From: Microbotryum silenes-acaulis | Lineage: Eukaryota > Basidiomycota > Microbotryomycetes > Microbotryales > Microbotryaceae | DNA: 64,000 nucleotides | NCBI GenBank assembly: GCA_003665825.1 | Contig: QPFY01000008.1 | Location: 496,001-560,000 of the forward strand | Direction: 5' to 3' | Shown: positions 1 to 9,949 of the stretch, in pieces | How positions within the stretch are numbered: the stretch's first letter is position 1 | How the letters are laid out: each line of letters opens with the position of its first letter | Translations under genes and position numbers: made by a program | Notes under the pieces: model-generated | What the model was told of the DNA's origin: nothing | Seen by the model: only the letters and a program-made list of their open reading frames with translations | The model's database searches: none

Positions 1-27
1 ACTGCCTTGAATGAGGGCGATGGACAT
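1..27 (-). CDS. possible 5' end of a gene leaving the window
   Basis: An ATG on the minus strand at 27-25 opens nine codons reading MSIALIQGS up to the window edge. The start of a Rossmann-fold short-chain dehydrogenase often looks like this (hydrophobic strand followed by QGxS/G), but nine residues cannot establish a family. It would be transcribed leftwards, in the same direction as the PQ-loop gene beginning at 2326. It could equally be chance. Confidence 0.2.
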
Positions 28-619
28 GATCGAGTGGGTCTGGGGAGATGAATAGGTGGGAAGAGGCTAAGGAAGGGGGTAATTGTTGAGATCGAGGTCG
101 AGGTCGATGACGTTGGCTTGTGCGATCGCGTGTGGGGGGGGGATCACAGATAGTCGTGCGTGAGGTGGTGGCGGGTAGAGGTGGAGAAGCAACGTGGAGC
201 TTTGGAGGGCCACTTCAATGCTGATGACGAAATGGACGAAGCGATTCCGCCCTCGCGGATCGTGGGGATCGATCGAAGTTCAGATCACGTGATGTTCCTT
301 TCGGGCCACGCCGAGGTTTTGAGACAGCGCGATCGCGTGACGGAACTCCGCCGAGCGGGATGTGTGGAACGATACAGTAAGGCATGATGATTGACCAGGA
401 GCTAAAGACACAGAAACGAGAGGATGAGGAAAGACTGATGAAAGAAAGTGTGCAACGCGAGAGGGGCCGAGGGCGCGCCGAGGGCTAGACGAAAAAAAAT
501 GTCTACTGCTTTTTGAGGTGGAAAGAAACCGAGTAAGATAGAAGAGGTGTTGTGGGTGTGTTCTATGTGTTATGTGCTGTTGACGAAAATGATGAAAGCC
601 GGTGCTGGGGAAAACCGGA
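28..619. other. intergenic, nothing recognised
   Basis: About 590 bases between the possible gene start at the left edge and the 3' end of the PQ-loop transporter. Open frames are short on both strands and have no family resemblance. It must contain the 3' UTR of the transporter and, if the edge gene is real, its promoter. Confidence 0.4.
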
Positions 620-2326
620 TCAGGCCTCGTCCTCATCCAAAAGTCGTTCGTCATCGGCGAAGATTTTGGCTTCTTCGGCTTTCCTCGCGGAGGAGTAGTA
701 CCAGAACTGCACGAAAAGCAAAGAGCTAGTTGATGAGACATGTACCTTTCCCTCCTCAAAAAAGGCCCCAAACTCACTTGCCCCAGCACAATAAAGTCCA
801 AAAAGATCGTCCCGCCGGATCCGACCAACCAACTCGCATTAATCAGAATATGTTGCGGGTTGACCGACGTCAACAAGATGGAAGCGACATAAGTCCCGTT
901 CCCCGCAACGGAGAAGGCGAACATCAGTAGACTGAGGCCTTGGCATTTCGTTTCCATGTTTTTGGAGATTTGGGGGAGGCGAGATCCGAGGTAGAGGAAG
1001 GCGGAGGCCCAGCCGACGACTTGCGCTTTGGTGTCCCAGACTTCGGCTGTGGGAGGTCGATTTCGTCAGGAATACATCCAAGTGAGAAGAGTCTCTGCCA
1101 GGTAATCGCGCGCAAGAACGTACGTTTCCTCCCCTGGGGCACATCTCTACTCAGCCTCCAAGCGACGATTCCCACACCCAGCACCACAACGAAACCACCA
1201 ACATAGCTAACAATATCCTTGATCCTCCTCATCTTAAGATCCGGCTCGGGTTCGTTCGGCGCATGGGCCGAGAAGGACGAGAGGAGGGGATCAGTCTCGT
1301 GGGCTGTCGAAGGGATTGTGCCGGCCGAAGTGGCTTCGGTGGAGAATAGTTCGGGGTAAAGGGCTCGCTTGCGACGGTAGTAGAAGACTTGGAAGATGAG
1401 GACGACTGTGGTTGGGAGGGAATGATTCAGCGTGAGCACCCGGTAGCCGCTTAGAAACGTTTTCGGGGAAAAGGCGTACTGTCACAGAGCGAGTAGTAGA
1501 CCGCGAGGATGATCATCGTCGGTAGCAGTCTAAATAGCAGATACACAAGATCAGCATGTCTGGTCCATGTCATAGCTGCAGTTTACTTGCGCAAACTGAC
1601 CCCTGCCAAAGAGCTCCGAGGAGGTTGGTCGCATCACCCGCCAGCCACTTATTTTTGACGTCAAGCGGTCACAAACCCGAGTCAGCTCCAGCCCCTATAC
1701 TTCATTCAGGTAGAACAGAACAATGAAACTCACGATGGCCAAAAAGACGAGACTGAGCCCTTCGCCCGACTGCTGCACGACGCATAGCCAGAGCTGGTCG
1801 AAAGAACTGTCGATCGAGTCAGAGAACAAAATCCATAGGAAGAGTCAACTCGAGGTGGGTTCTCGTTGTCTTTGAAAATGAGACGGTACCTGGGGTGTGT
1901 ACACCTGCGGGAACGGAGAGAAAATCGGGAGGTGGGTCAGTCTTGGGGACTTCCGCGGCGGAGTGGATAGTGCATACACTCAGGTCGTGCGGAGGTGCGG
2001 AGGTGCGGAGGGGCAGATGTGAAACGTACTATGAGCCAACAAGCGATCGAGATCCACCCGACCATGGAGGAAGCTCTCGGGAAACCATCGTAAATCATAT
2101 TCGGGTCCCGCGGGATCGTAATCGGGGTATGGTCGTCCTTGCGGTGGCCTCCGCCTCCGCCGTGATGCTGGTTGCCGTCATGTTTGCTCGCCGGTGACGG
2201 AACGGGCAAAGCTTGTGACAAGTGCTGCGTCAACAGGTAGAACGGCGAGGCGGAGGCGTAAGAGGCGATCCCTAGGATCAGACCCAGGGAAAGGAGCTGG
2301 CGTCTTGTCGTGGAAAGCGTCGACAT
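620..2326 (-). CDS. vacuolar PQ-loop amino-acid transporter, Ypq1/Rtc2 type
   Basis: Seven-helix PQ-loop protein of the family that includes yeast Ypq1-3/Rtc2 and human PQLC2, which carry cationic amino acids across the vacuolar or lysosomal membrane. Exons can be followed by frame: exon 1 2326-2030 (99 codons, ending in GWISIACWLI), a 15-nt exon 1904-1890 (VYTPQ), then 1793-1734 (SGEGLSLVFLAI), 1647-1601 (WLAGDATNLLGALWQG), 1529-1480 (TMIILAVYY), a longer exon from about 1405 with a hydrophilic loop, an exon near 1060 with the second PQ loop (RLPQISKNMETKCQGLS), the SWLVGSGGTIFLD segment near 840, and a last exon ending at TGA/TAG 620-622. Both PQ motifs and the family-typical residues are present. 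ATG 2326 is chosen because it gives a leader followed directly by the first helix; a His/Gly-rich luminal loop precedes the first PQ repeat. Exact exon edges near 620-1060 are approximate. Confidence 0.88.
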
Positions 2327-2868
2327 CGTGCGATGGGGTGTCCAGAAGAGAAAGAACGAACGGACGGAGTCAAGTCGAGTTCCGCACCAAAAGCCACGCG
2401 CGACGGACCACGGTGCAAGCCCGCCCCAGCCAGCCGGCCGGCCGCGCCGCGCGCGAAGGGCCAGAAGGAAAAAGTTCGACGCTCCGACCAATGGGGAATC
2501 TTGGTTTCAAAACGGTTCCGATCTTCCCGACGGAGAGGTGTTCGGTGTGTCAAGGCCTCTTACTGTCCGAATGAGATCCTTGTTGTACGAACGTCAAATG
2601 AAACTACCCAAGGTATCAGAGCTCGTTCTGTCCACACTGCGAGTATTTTGGTAAGTCAACCTCCAGTGATCAATTGGTGCAAAAATGGACGAGGAATGAA
2701 AATGTGAAAATCGAGGGTATAGAATATCCAGTATATGTAATAACAACAAGGGCAATACACACTGATAAAAAAATCACAACACAGGATCGCAGACCCAAAG
2801 AATAACTCACAGAAAAGTTCAAGAACTCCATAAGACAGACCTCCGAACAAGACCCTCTTCCCTTCCCA
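2327..2868. other. intergenic between two minus-strand genes
   Basis: Holds the promoter and 5' UTR of the PQ-loop transporter and the 3' UTR of the upstream gene ending at 2869. The A/T-rich stretch at about 2700-2830 contrasts with the GC-rich flanks and would suit a polyadenylation region. No other gene was seen. Confidence 0.5.
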
Positions 2869-5810
2869 TCAAAAAGGAACCCTCTCCACGACCCCTCTCC
2901 CCGTACCCATACCTCCCACTCCGAATTCAAACCCTTTATCCCCCCGACCAATCCCCCCTACCAATTTCCTCATCACCAGAACCACATAATTCAGACCCCT
3001 CTGACCGGCTCCTCTACCCCTTTTAGGCACGGGTGAGAAGAGCGCGAGAGTTTCTTCAGAGATATGATGGGTCGTTGTGGAGGGTGAGATGTAATACAGT
3101 GCTGGGTGGGTAAAGGGGTCAATGAAGGTGGAGTCGTAGAGCCTTGAGGCGCGGTAGTTGGCGAGACTGTGTGTGATACATCAATACATCAGCGAATCGT
3201 GTCGATGCGAGACAAAGAAGTAGGTAGACCTGATCTATGGACTTACCACATCACGACCCAAATCAACACGAACTGACATGCGACACCCCACATCAACCAA
3301 TTCCCCCTCTGGCTCGCCTCCTCTTCCAACTTGGTCTGTACCGCCAAAGAAACTTGGGCACCTAAATCTCTCCCCAGTGTATCCAAGGTTGATCGAAGAG
3401 CATCCATTCGAGAAAGGAGGGATTCGTCGATCGTTTCGGCTTCGTCGAGACGTTGCAAGAGGGTTTGAATTGTTGCCTGGGAAGTAGGTATTATCAGTAA
3501 CCGAAGAGTGATGCCCGTCATGAATGTGAGGTGGCTCACTTCATTCATCTTCCCCTCCCTCTCCTCCCCCCTCAAATCCTCTTCCAGGTCCCTCCCCTCC
3601 CTCACACATTCCTCAGCCTCTCTCAAAACATCCTCATTCCTCCTCAACAGCGCTGCATCCTCCTCGCCATAAAAACCCCTCCCTCCCTCCTCAAAATTCT
3701 CTCCACTTTCTTCCCGCGAGGATTCGATCGATCGAGAGCGGACTATACGAGCTAGTTCTTCGACGAGCTCAAGAAGATGTTGGTCATCATCTCGACTTGG
3801 ATCGATCTCCTCCTCCTCCTCCTTCTCATTTCGGAACGAACGTTCTTGAACTTGATACGTTACTCGAGGAGGTGGTGAATTCACTGGTGATTTCGAAGGG
3901 GAAACGAAGGCGAGCTTTGGCGTCGGTTTTTTCGAGGAAGGAGGCGTCGTTGAAGATCGTTTGGATAGAGGTGTTCGACTTGGACTTGGAGGGATGAATC
4001 TCGTACTTCGTGGTGGGGTCGAGGAACGTGGATGGTCGGGGTGGGTGGTTCGAGGAAGGGGGGGAGGGGATCTTGGTGGGGTGGACGATTGGGGGAGGAC
4101 CTTCTTGGTGAGGGAACGGAAGGAAGGTGTGGCTGCGGCTGAGGAGGAGGAATTCGTTTGCGTGGTGAGAAGTGTTCGACGTCGATGAGCGGTAGGTGAT
4201 GATTGAGGAGATGGCGTAGGTGGCATAGGTGGGAGTTCGGGCAGGGTCGGGGAAGGTGGGGTCATAGGTCGAGGGGGAATTGTCGATCGGGGTGGTGAGT
4301 TGACTCGTGGTTTGGCTTTGACGGGCGAAGCGATAAACGATTTAGCCATGGCGTATTCGATCGCACTCCTTCCTCCTCCAATAGCTCTGTACACCGCTTC
4401 TTCTTCCTCGCCCTCCTCTTGCTCAACGTCGTCTTCCTCCTCTTGCGCCGAATCATCACCCTCATATTCCTGCGTCCGTGAATTCCGTTCCCTCGATCGA
4501 TCCCCTTCGTCCTCGACGAAATCTTGTCTCGTGAATCGGTTATTTGTAAATGGTTTGCTTACCGGCTGCGCCTCTCTGTCTTGAGCATCGCCTCTCCCGT
4601 TCCTCACGCTAGGTGAACTCGCCTCTGTCTCCCCGGTCTCGATCGCTCTCGGCTCAAAAGCATACCACCCCGTAGGATGCGGTGTCCCCTTGACCGTTCT
4701 CATCGTCGAATTCGACCGCTTTAGCTCCGAAGACCCCACCGACGACGTCTTGGACCTCATCAGAACCTCCCTCGCCTCCGCTTCAGCGCGTACGTTCTTT
4801 CTCGTCAATGCGGCTCTTCTCTCCGCTGAGAGGGTCAGAGCTCCGTTGGGTCCCTGGATGAAGCGGTTGAAGGCGTCGAGGATTTGGGCTCGGCCTGTGT
4901 GACGTGGGAGGGGAGTTGAGGAAGGTTGAGAGGGGGGGAGGGGGGTGCGGGAGGGAATGGGGGGAAAACTTCCGGGTGCTAGTGGAGTTGCGGTGGGGAG
5001 GAGGCTGGTTCGAGATGTGGTGTACCGTGGTGTGGTGTGTGATTGGAGGTAAGATTCGAGTGGGGCACCTCTTCTTCGCGGGGTGGGGTTGGAGAATGGT
5101 CGTGGAGGTGATGGAGAGCGATGGTCGTGCTCGTTGTTTGGTCTCGTCCTCGGTGTTGCGATCTCTGTTCGGGCCTCTTCCTCTTCGTCTTCCGCTTCTT
5201 CCCTTAGGGTGGTCACTCCATTCCCATGGCGTATTGTCATCTCCTCCCCTTGTTCCCTCCCCGCCCTAGCTTTCTCCTTGAGTCTCCTCCTCGCCATGAT
5301 CAAATCAACTTCATCCTCCCTCGGATCGACCAACGTACTCGACCCAGTAGAAGGCGAAGGTGCATAGATGGGCGAAGATAAAGCACCGCTCGCGATTCGT
5401 GTATTCGTAATCGACGTGCTGGAGTGAGTCCTCTGTTGTGCCTCCTCAACGACGAGCGGCAAGTTGGCCAATCGTTGACGCGTCAAGCGGATCCCATCGC
5501 CTCGAAGCCAATCGTCCCCTTCGGAAGATGGCTCCTCATCTTGATCAAATAGGACCTTATTCATCCCCCGTGCTTTCTGAGGCGTCGAAGTCTGGCCAGG
5601 TCTTGTTAATAAACCTTCGAAGGAAGGATCGTCTTGCAGCTCCAAAGGATCCCACCGATCTTCATTCTCTCGACCGCCGCCCACTGCCAGGTCGTTGGTC
5701 GTCGTCGTCGTGGATAGGGATATTCGTCCTGTATCATTGTCGTCGTCTTCTTCTTCTTCGAGATCGTCTTCGGATGGAGGATGGACGTGGGGGTGGGGGT
5801 GGGGTGTCAT
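2869..5810 (-). CDS. large disordered protein with a C-terminal membrane segment
   Basis: I do not recognise a family. ATG 5810 begins an acidic, Ser/Pro/Thr-rich chain of about 900 residues with many acidic runs, SP/TP sites, and stretches such as EDDVEQEEGEEEEA. A coiled-coil-like region (LLQRLDEAETIDESLLSRMDALRSTL, shortened here to its core LLQRLDEAETIDESLL) precedes a single hydrophobic segment WLMWGVACQFVLIWVVM. A GTAAGT donor at 3246 interrupts that segment, and the frame continues in an exon 3166-2869 that contains LYDSTFIDPFTHPALYY and ends at TGA 2869-2871. An in-frame 63-nt intron with GTGAGC..CCCAG is likely at 3539-3477. The frame is open upstream to 5873 without an ATG, so a spliced upstream exon (an acceptor-like CTTCAG lies at about 5880) is possible. 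Architecture fits a tail-anchored membrane protein, e.g. of the nuclear envelope or ER, but that is a guess. Confidence 0.72.
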
Positions 5811-6084
5811 GATCCCGTAGAGGGATACGCGTAGTAGTGGTGTTGACTCGCTCAACAAGTTGGGGGGTTGCACACTCGCTGAAGAGGGAGAAAGGGGGAA
5901 TGGTTACTCTCAGTGGGAAGTCATACACCCAAGCCTCAAAACCTGACTTGCTTGCTCACCGGAGAAAGAAGGGGAAAACGAACCGGGGCCGAGTTCGGTG
6001 AATAATGGCGTCGGAGGGGTGTTGGGCCTCGAGAGGGGCCTGAATGGAGGCAGGCAGCTCAGAGAGGACTCGGCTTTCAAAACA

Positions 6085-6123
6085 GTCGGCGCGAGTCGGC
6101 GCGAGTCGGCGCGAGTCGGCGCG
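6085..6123. repeat. 10-bp tandem repeat
   Basis: The unit GTCGGCGCGA is repeated just under four times without a mismatch. It lies in the divergent promoter region. It could be a slipped-strand expansion of a regulatory motif; no binding factor is suggested by the sequence alone. Confidence 0.9.
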
Positions 6124-6613
6124 TCGTCCAGCCGCGCGTGCAAGCTTGAAGCAGCCCGAGTCGGCGAGTGAGTCCAAGCTCGATGTATGCACTTTTTCGG
6201 CAGAACGGGATGTGGGGTGGGTTAGGCTGCGTTAGTTATAGCTCGGACTCGATGATAATTGACCACGCCATTCCCACGCTATTCCCACGCCATTCCACAG
6301 CCTAGAGACTGGGAGGTCCGTGCGAGCCGGCGTACGTGCTTGCCAAAACCAAACCGACCGGCCTTTATTATTAGGCCTGCCAGCCTCGCGTTCGCGGACG
6401 GCGTGGGATGCCCTGGCTTGCATCTTGCATTCAGCACCATATCGCGCCTTATTATCACCCCAAGTTCAGACACGAGTCGATCATTGGATTCAAGCACCGA
6501 GGAGGGCGTCTCGCAAGGGGATCTCAAGCCTTCCAATCCTACTTAGCGGTGCGACGTCGGGCCAGGACCGACCGCGTGAGGAGGCGCGTGTGTCCGAACA
6601 ACCACGACCTGCT

Positions 6614-6689
6614 CCACCATCCACCATCCACCATCCACCATCCACCATCCACCATCCACCATCCACCATCCACCATCCACCATCCACCA
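6614..6689. repeat. 7-bp tandem repeat in the AVT leader
   Basis: About eleven uninterrupted copies of CCACCAT run up to 41 bases before the AVT start codon at 6731. The array sits where the 5' UTR should be. The contained CAT/ATG pattern gives no plus-strand ATG, so it adds no upstream start codon. Confidence 0.92.
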
Positions 6690-6730
6690 CTACCACCTCA
6701 TCGCCCTCCACCCATCCCTCATCTCCAACA

Positions 6731-8798
6731 ATGCCACGTCTCTCCTCCTCCGACGAAGAGGACGCACCACCTCCTCCCAAATCCAGCACATCCCCCAACA
6801 CAACAACCGGAGCAGCAACAGCAAATCGAACAGCCGCGCGGAGCTCGATCCCTCGCCCACGACCGGATTCGACCTCGCCTCTTCTGGGGTCTCGAAGTTC
6901 GGTCCATGGGCAGAGTGCTATCAAGTTGCAGCGCCAGGGGGAGGCGAGTATGTTTGGGTGTATTGCCAACTTGGCGAGTGAGTTTGGGGGAGTTTGGGTG
7001 CTTGAGTGGCCGGAGGCTCAGGCTGAGCCCGTGTTCTGGCGTCGTTCTTTTGCCACAGATACAATCATTGGCACTGGAGCGTGAGTGGCCCTACAGCGTT
7101 CGGCGCTGACAGCTCAAGTTGGGCTGGCTGACCGGTGTGCCTTCTTATATTGCAGACTCGCCATGTCGGTCCATTCTCGGAGAAACGGAAGATCCTGACC
7201 CCGTGCTCGGCAGAGACTGATCCCCACTCTTCTACTTCCGGCCAGGCCCCACGCATTCGCTTCAGGAGGGATGATCCCAGGCGTCTTGACCGTCATCTGG
7301 TGCGGTCTCTGCGCCGCATTGGGTCTCTACTTCCTCTCGCGCTCCGCCGCCCAAGCACCCCATCGAGCCGCTTCCTTTGCCGCCCTATCCCGCCTCACCT
7401 TCCCCAAACTCGGGCGCGTATTTGATCTCGCCATCTTTCTCAAGTGTTTTGGAGTGTCAATATCCTACTTGTCAGTTTGTGGCGCTCAATGACTGAGTTG
7501 AAATGCGCGCAGCTCATCGTGCTCGTCTCAATCCCAACATGCAGAATCGTCATCGGCGGTCTCATGCCCCGCGTCGTCTACGCCTTTTGGTCCTCCTCCC
7601 CGGACTGGCTCCTCGACCGCCGTCTCTGGATCCTGCTCGCCATGTCCATGCTCTGCCCCCTCGCCTTCCTGCGCAAACTCGACAGCCTCAAATTCACCTC
7701 TTACATCGCCCTCTGCGCCGTCGCGAACCTCGTCTTTGTCGTCATTTACATGTCTTTTCATAGGCATGATTTGCCACCGAGGGGCACGGTCGAGGCCATT
7801 CATTTGGGTCCCAAGTTCGCACAGAGTTTGCCGGTGCAGATCTTTGCGTTTACGTGCGCGCAGAACCTGTTTGCGGTGTTCAATGAGTTGAAGACGGTCA
7901 GTTTCGGCGACTTCAGACGAGCGAAGGAGCTCGAGCACCTGACTTGACCAGGATTTCTGACCCACGCAGAACTCGCAACATCGCCTCAACCTCGTGATCG
8001 GCACCTCACTCGGTTCCGCCGCGATCATTTACGAGATCCTCGGTATCCTCGGCTACCTCTGTTTTGGCAACCTCGTCGGATCCAACATCATCGAGATGTA
8101 CCCCCACTCTCTCCTCGTCTCAATTTGTCAACTAGGTCTCGTCATTCTCGTCCTCTTCTCTTACCCACTTCAACTCCATCCCGCTCGAGCTTCATTGGAC
8201 AAGGTGCTTTACCCACCCACGGACGAAGGCGTTCAGCCAGGTGGAGATGAGGACCACGCGAGTCCCGAGATCCCACTGGGGAGGTTCGTCTTGGAAAGTA
8301 GTGGAATCCTCCTCACGACGTTCTGCATCTCCATGTTCGTGTCGTCGTTGGAGGTCGTTTTGGGTTTCGTAGGCGCGACGGGGAGTACAACGATTAGTTT
8401 CATCTTGCCGGCCATTTTCTGTGAGTTTCGCAAAAGTCGAGAGGGTGTCAAAAGACAAAAAGGGAAGGGAACTGACTCTTTTGTTGTTACTATCATATCC
8501 AGTCCTCTCCCTCTTCAAAACCTCCCCAACGCGCCAAGACCGACTCCTCCGAATCGCCGCGTGGTGCTTACTCGTTTGGGGCGTGGTCGTCATGGTCGTT
8601 TGTCTTACGCTCAACGCTTGTAAGTACCTTCCCCCCCCCCCTCATGACTCGTTCACATCGAAGAATTTACTGATTTCTTTTGTTTGCGTCGTTCAAATAG
8701 ATCATGTCACCCAAACGCCCCCCAAAGAGAATGGGACCGGTCATGATAGTTTGGCCATTTTGGGAACGTTGGGCAGTATCGCCGCCCGATGGGTTTGA
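6731..8798 (+). CDS. AVT-type vacuolar amino-acid transporter
   Basis: Amino acid/auxin permease superfamily member of the fungal vacuolar AVT group, proton-coupled carriers moving amino acids across the vacuolar membrane. Eight exons fit by frame: 6731-6977, 7059-7080, 7156-7164, 7246-7470, 7545-7896, 7970-8420, 8513-8619, 8701-8798. The hydrophilic N-terminus (DEED and Ser-rich, 60-70 residues) leads into the family signature split over four exons: FGCIANLAN, TIIGTGA, LAM, PHAFASGGMIPGV. Later segments include FLKCFGVSISYLIVIGGLMP, NELKTNSQHRLNLVIGTSL, LGYLCFGN and a last helix ending LLVWGVVVMVVCLTL. Size is near 500 residues, normal for AVT5/6/7-like proteins. Two exons are unusually small (22 and 9 nt). 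The subgroup assignment (Avt5/6/7-like rather than Avt1-4) is tentative. Confidence 0.9.
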
Positions 8799-9673
8799 GC
8801 GAGTCATATGAGGTCGTTTTAATCTTTAGTAGAGAGCAGTCTAATTGATGATGTACTTTTGTTTTGGTATAGGTCTGAAATAGATTGTATCGCATAATTG
8901 GGAAAAACGTCGTCTACTCTCTGGTGACCCTTTCGCGCTTGAAAAGGGTTCGAGGTTTCTTCTTGAAAACCCCACTCTAAATTTTTTCAATGAAATGGCC
9001 AATGTCGTTACGTATTCCTCATTCACTCCACATCAGGACGTAGGAAACGCTTTTAACGAATCAAGACGTATGTGGGGTGGAGATGGGAGGATCGATCAAC
9101 CCAAGGGTGAGGTAAATCCTTCTCAAAAACCTGTCGGGACCCAGTCACAAGGGTGTGAAAACGGACGACCCTAACTCCTGAGTCGGGGGGAGGGGGGGCG
9201 AATACGACTAGTGGGACCTCGCGAGATGCCCACATGGACGAAGCTGACTGGAACAGGGGCATCATTGGACGGTCGGGCGGGTGGAAATATAGGGGCACTG
9301 CCAGTGGCCGCCCTTTGGCGCTCACGTGCTCGTAATCGTGTGATAGGACCATCGCAGCTCGACCTCAGGCGATGAACCATGGAATGGAAACTGGAATTAT
9401 ATGCACCGAGTTAATGGACTACCTATCTTTGGTCATAGCCCAGCAGGTGGTCGATACTAATTCTGAAAGGACATCGATCAGGTTCAAGCAGATCGATGCA
9501 CGTGCGCGTAGGATAAAGCCGCCGAGGCCGTGCGAACGGTTAAACACATAATTGCTAAGATTCGATGCCACTCCGAACGGGAGATGAAGCAGTAAATATT
9601 TCAGAACATGAGACTAAAAGAGTTCTACACTCTTACTCTTTATCTCAGAGTCAAATTGCCCCCTGCGAGGGCC
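8799..9673. other. intergenic, nothing recognised
   Basis: About 875 bases from the AVT stop codon to the target duplication of the copia element. It carries the AVT 3' UTR (A/T-rich near 8815-8890) and a short G-run at 9187-9198. No gene, repeat or RNA was recognised on either strand. Confidence 0.5.
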
Positions 9674-9678
9674 CTAAG
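9674..9678. repeat. target-site duplication of copia element (left)
   Basis: CTAAG directly before the 5' LTR; the same five bases follow the 3' LTR at 14252-14256. Five bases is the usual target duplication of Ty1/copia integrases. Confidence 0.88.
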
Positions 9679-9883
9679 TGTTGAGTTGACACGTGAGTAC
9701 ACTCTGTAGGCTACATGAGCGCGAGCGCGCGCGGGCTTTCTCTTAGCTTCCTTCTGATTCGAGCGTTCTAACGTATTGAACCACCTCGAATCAGGTCAGT
9801 AGTATTCACGGTATCATATTGCAATAGTTAACTGAGCGTTCTAACGTATTGAACCACCTCGAATCAGACGCCGAGATTCTAGA
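9679..9883 (+). repeat. 5' LTR of copia element
   Basis: Begins TGTTGAGTTGAC and ends TTCTAGA. It contains a 33-base direct repeat (GAGCGTTCTAACGTATTGAA... at about 9761 and 9834), each copy ending in CTCGAATCAG. The first copy is preceded by TGATTCGAG, giving a perfect 9-bp inverted repeat TGATTCGAG/CTCGAATCA that could form a hairpin. Confidence 0.93.
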
Positions 9884-9898
9884 GGTTATAAGCCCAAC
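9884..9898 (+). other. primer-binding site, half-tRNA type
   Basis: GGTTATAAGCCCAAC starts at the base after the LTR. Its complement resembles the anticodon stem-loop of a tRNA, not the CCA-bearing 3' end. Drosophila copia and yeast Ty5 are known to prime from a cleaved initiator tRNA-Met half whose 3' end lies in the anticodon loop. The expected complement of a fungal initiator anticodon (CAU) would be GGTTATGAGCCC, so this site has one difference, at the anticodon wobble position. Confidence 0.65.
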
Positions 9899-9949
9899 GA
9901 CTTCGCACAGCTGCTGCCACGTCGCAACGGTTCACCCGAACGCTCCACC

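Larger units (their letters stand above)
5811..6730. promoter_or_regulatory. divergent intergenic region between disordered protein and AVT transporter
   Basis: About 920 bases between two divergent starts (5810 minus, 6731 plus), so it must hold both promoters. It contains two short tandem arrays, described separately: a GTCGGCGCGA array at 6085-6123 and a CCACCAT array at 6614-6689 directly upstream of the AVT start. No gene was seen in it. Confidence 0.5.

Noticed and set aside
6600..6700. CCACCAT array considered as a CRISPR-like or minisatellite coding repeat
   Set aside because: Units are contiguous without spacers, in a eukaryotic 5' leader, and the AVT protein starts downstream of it.
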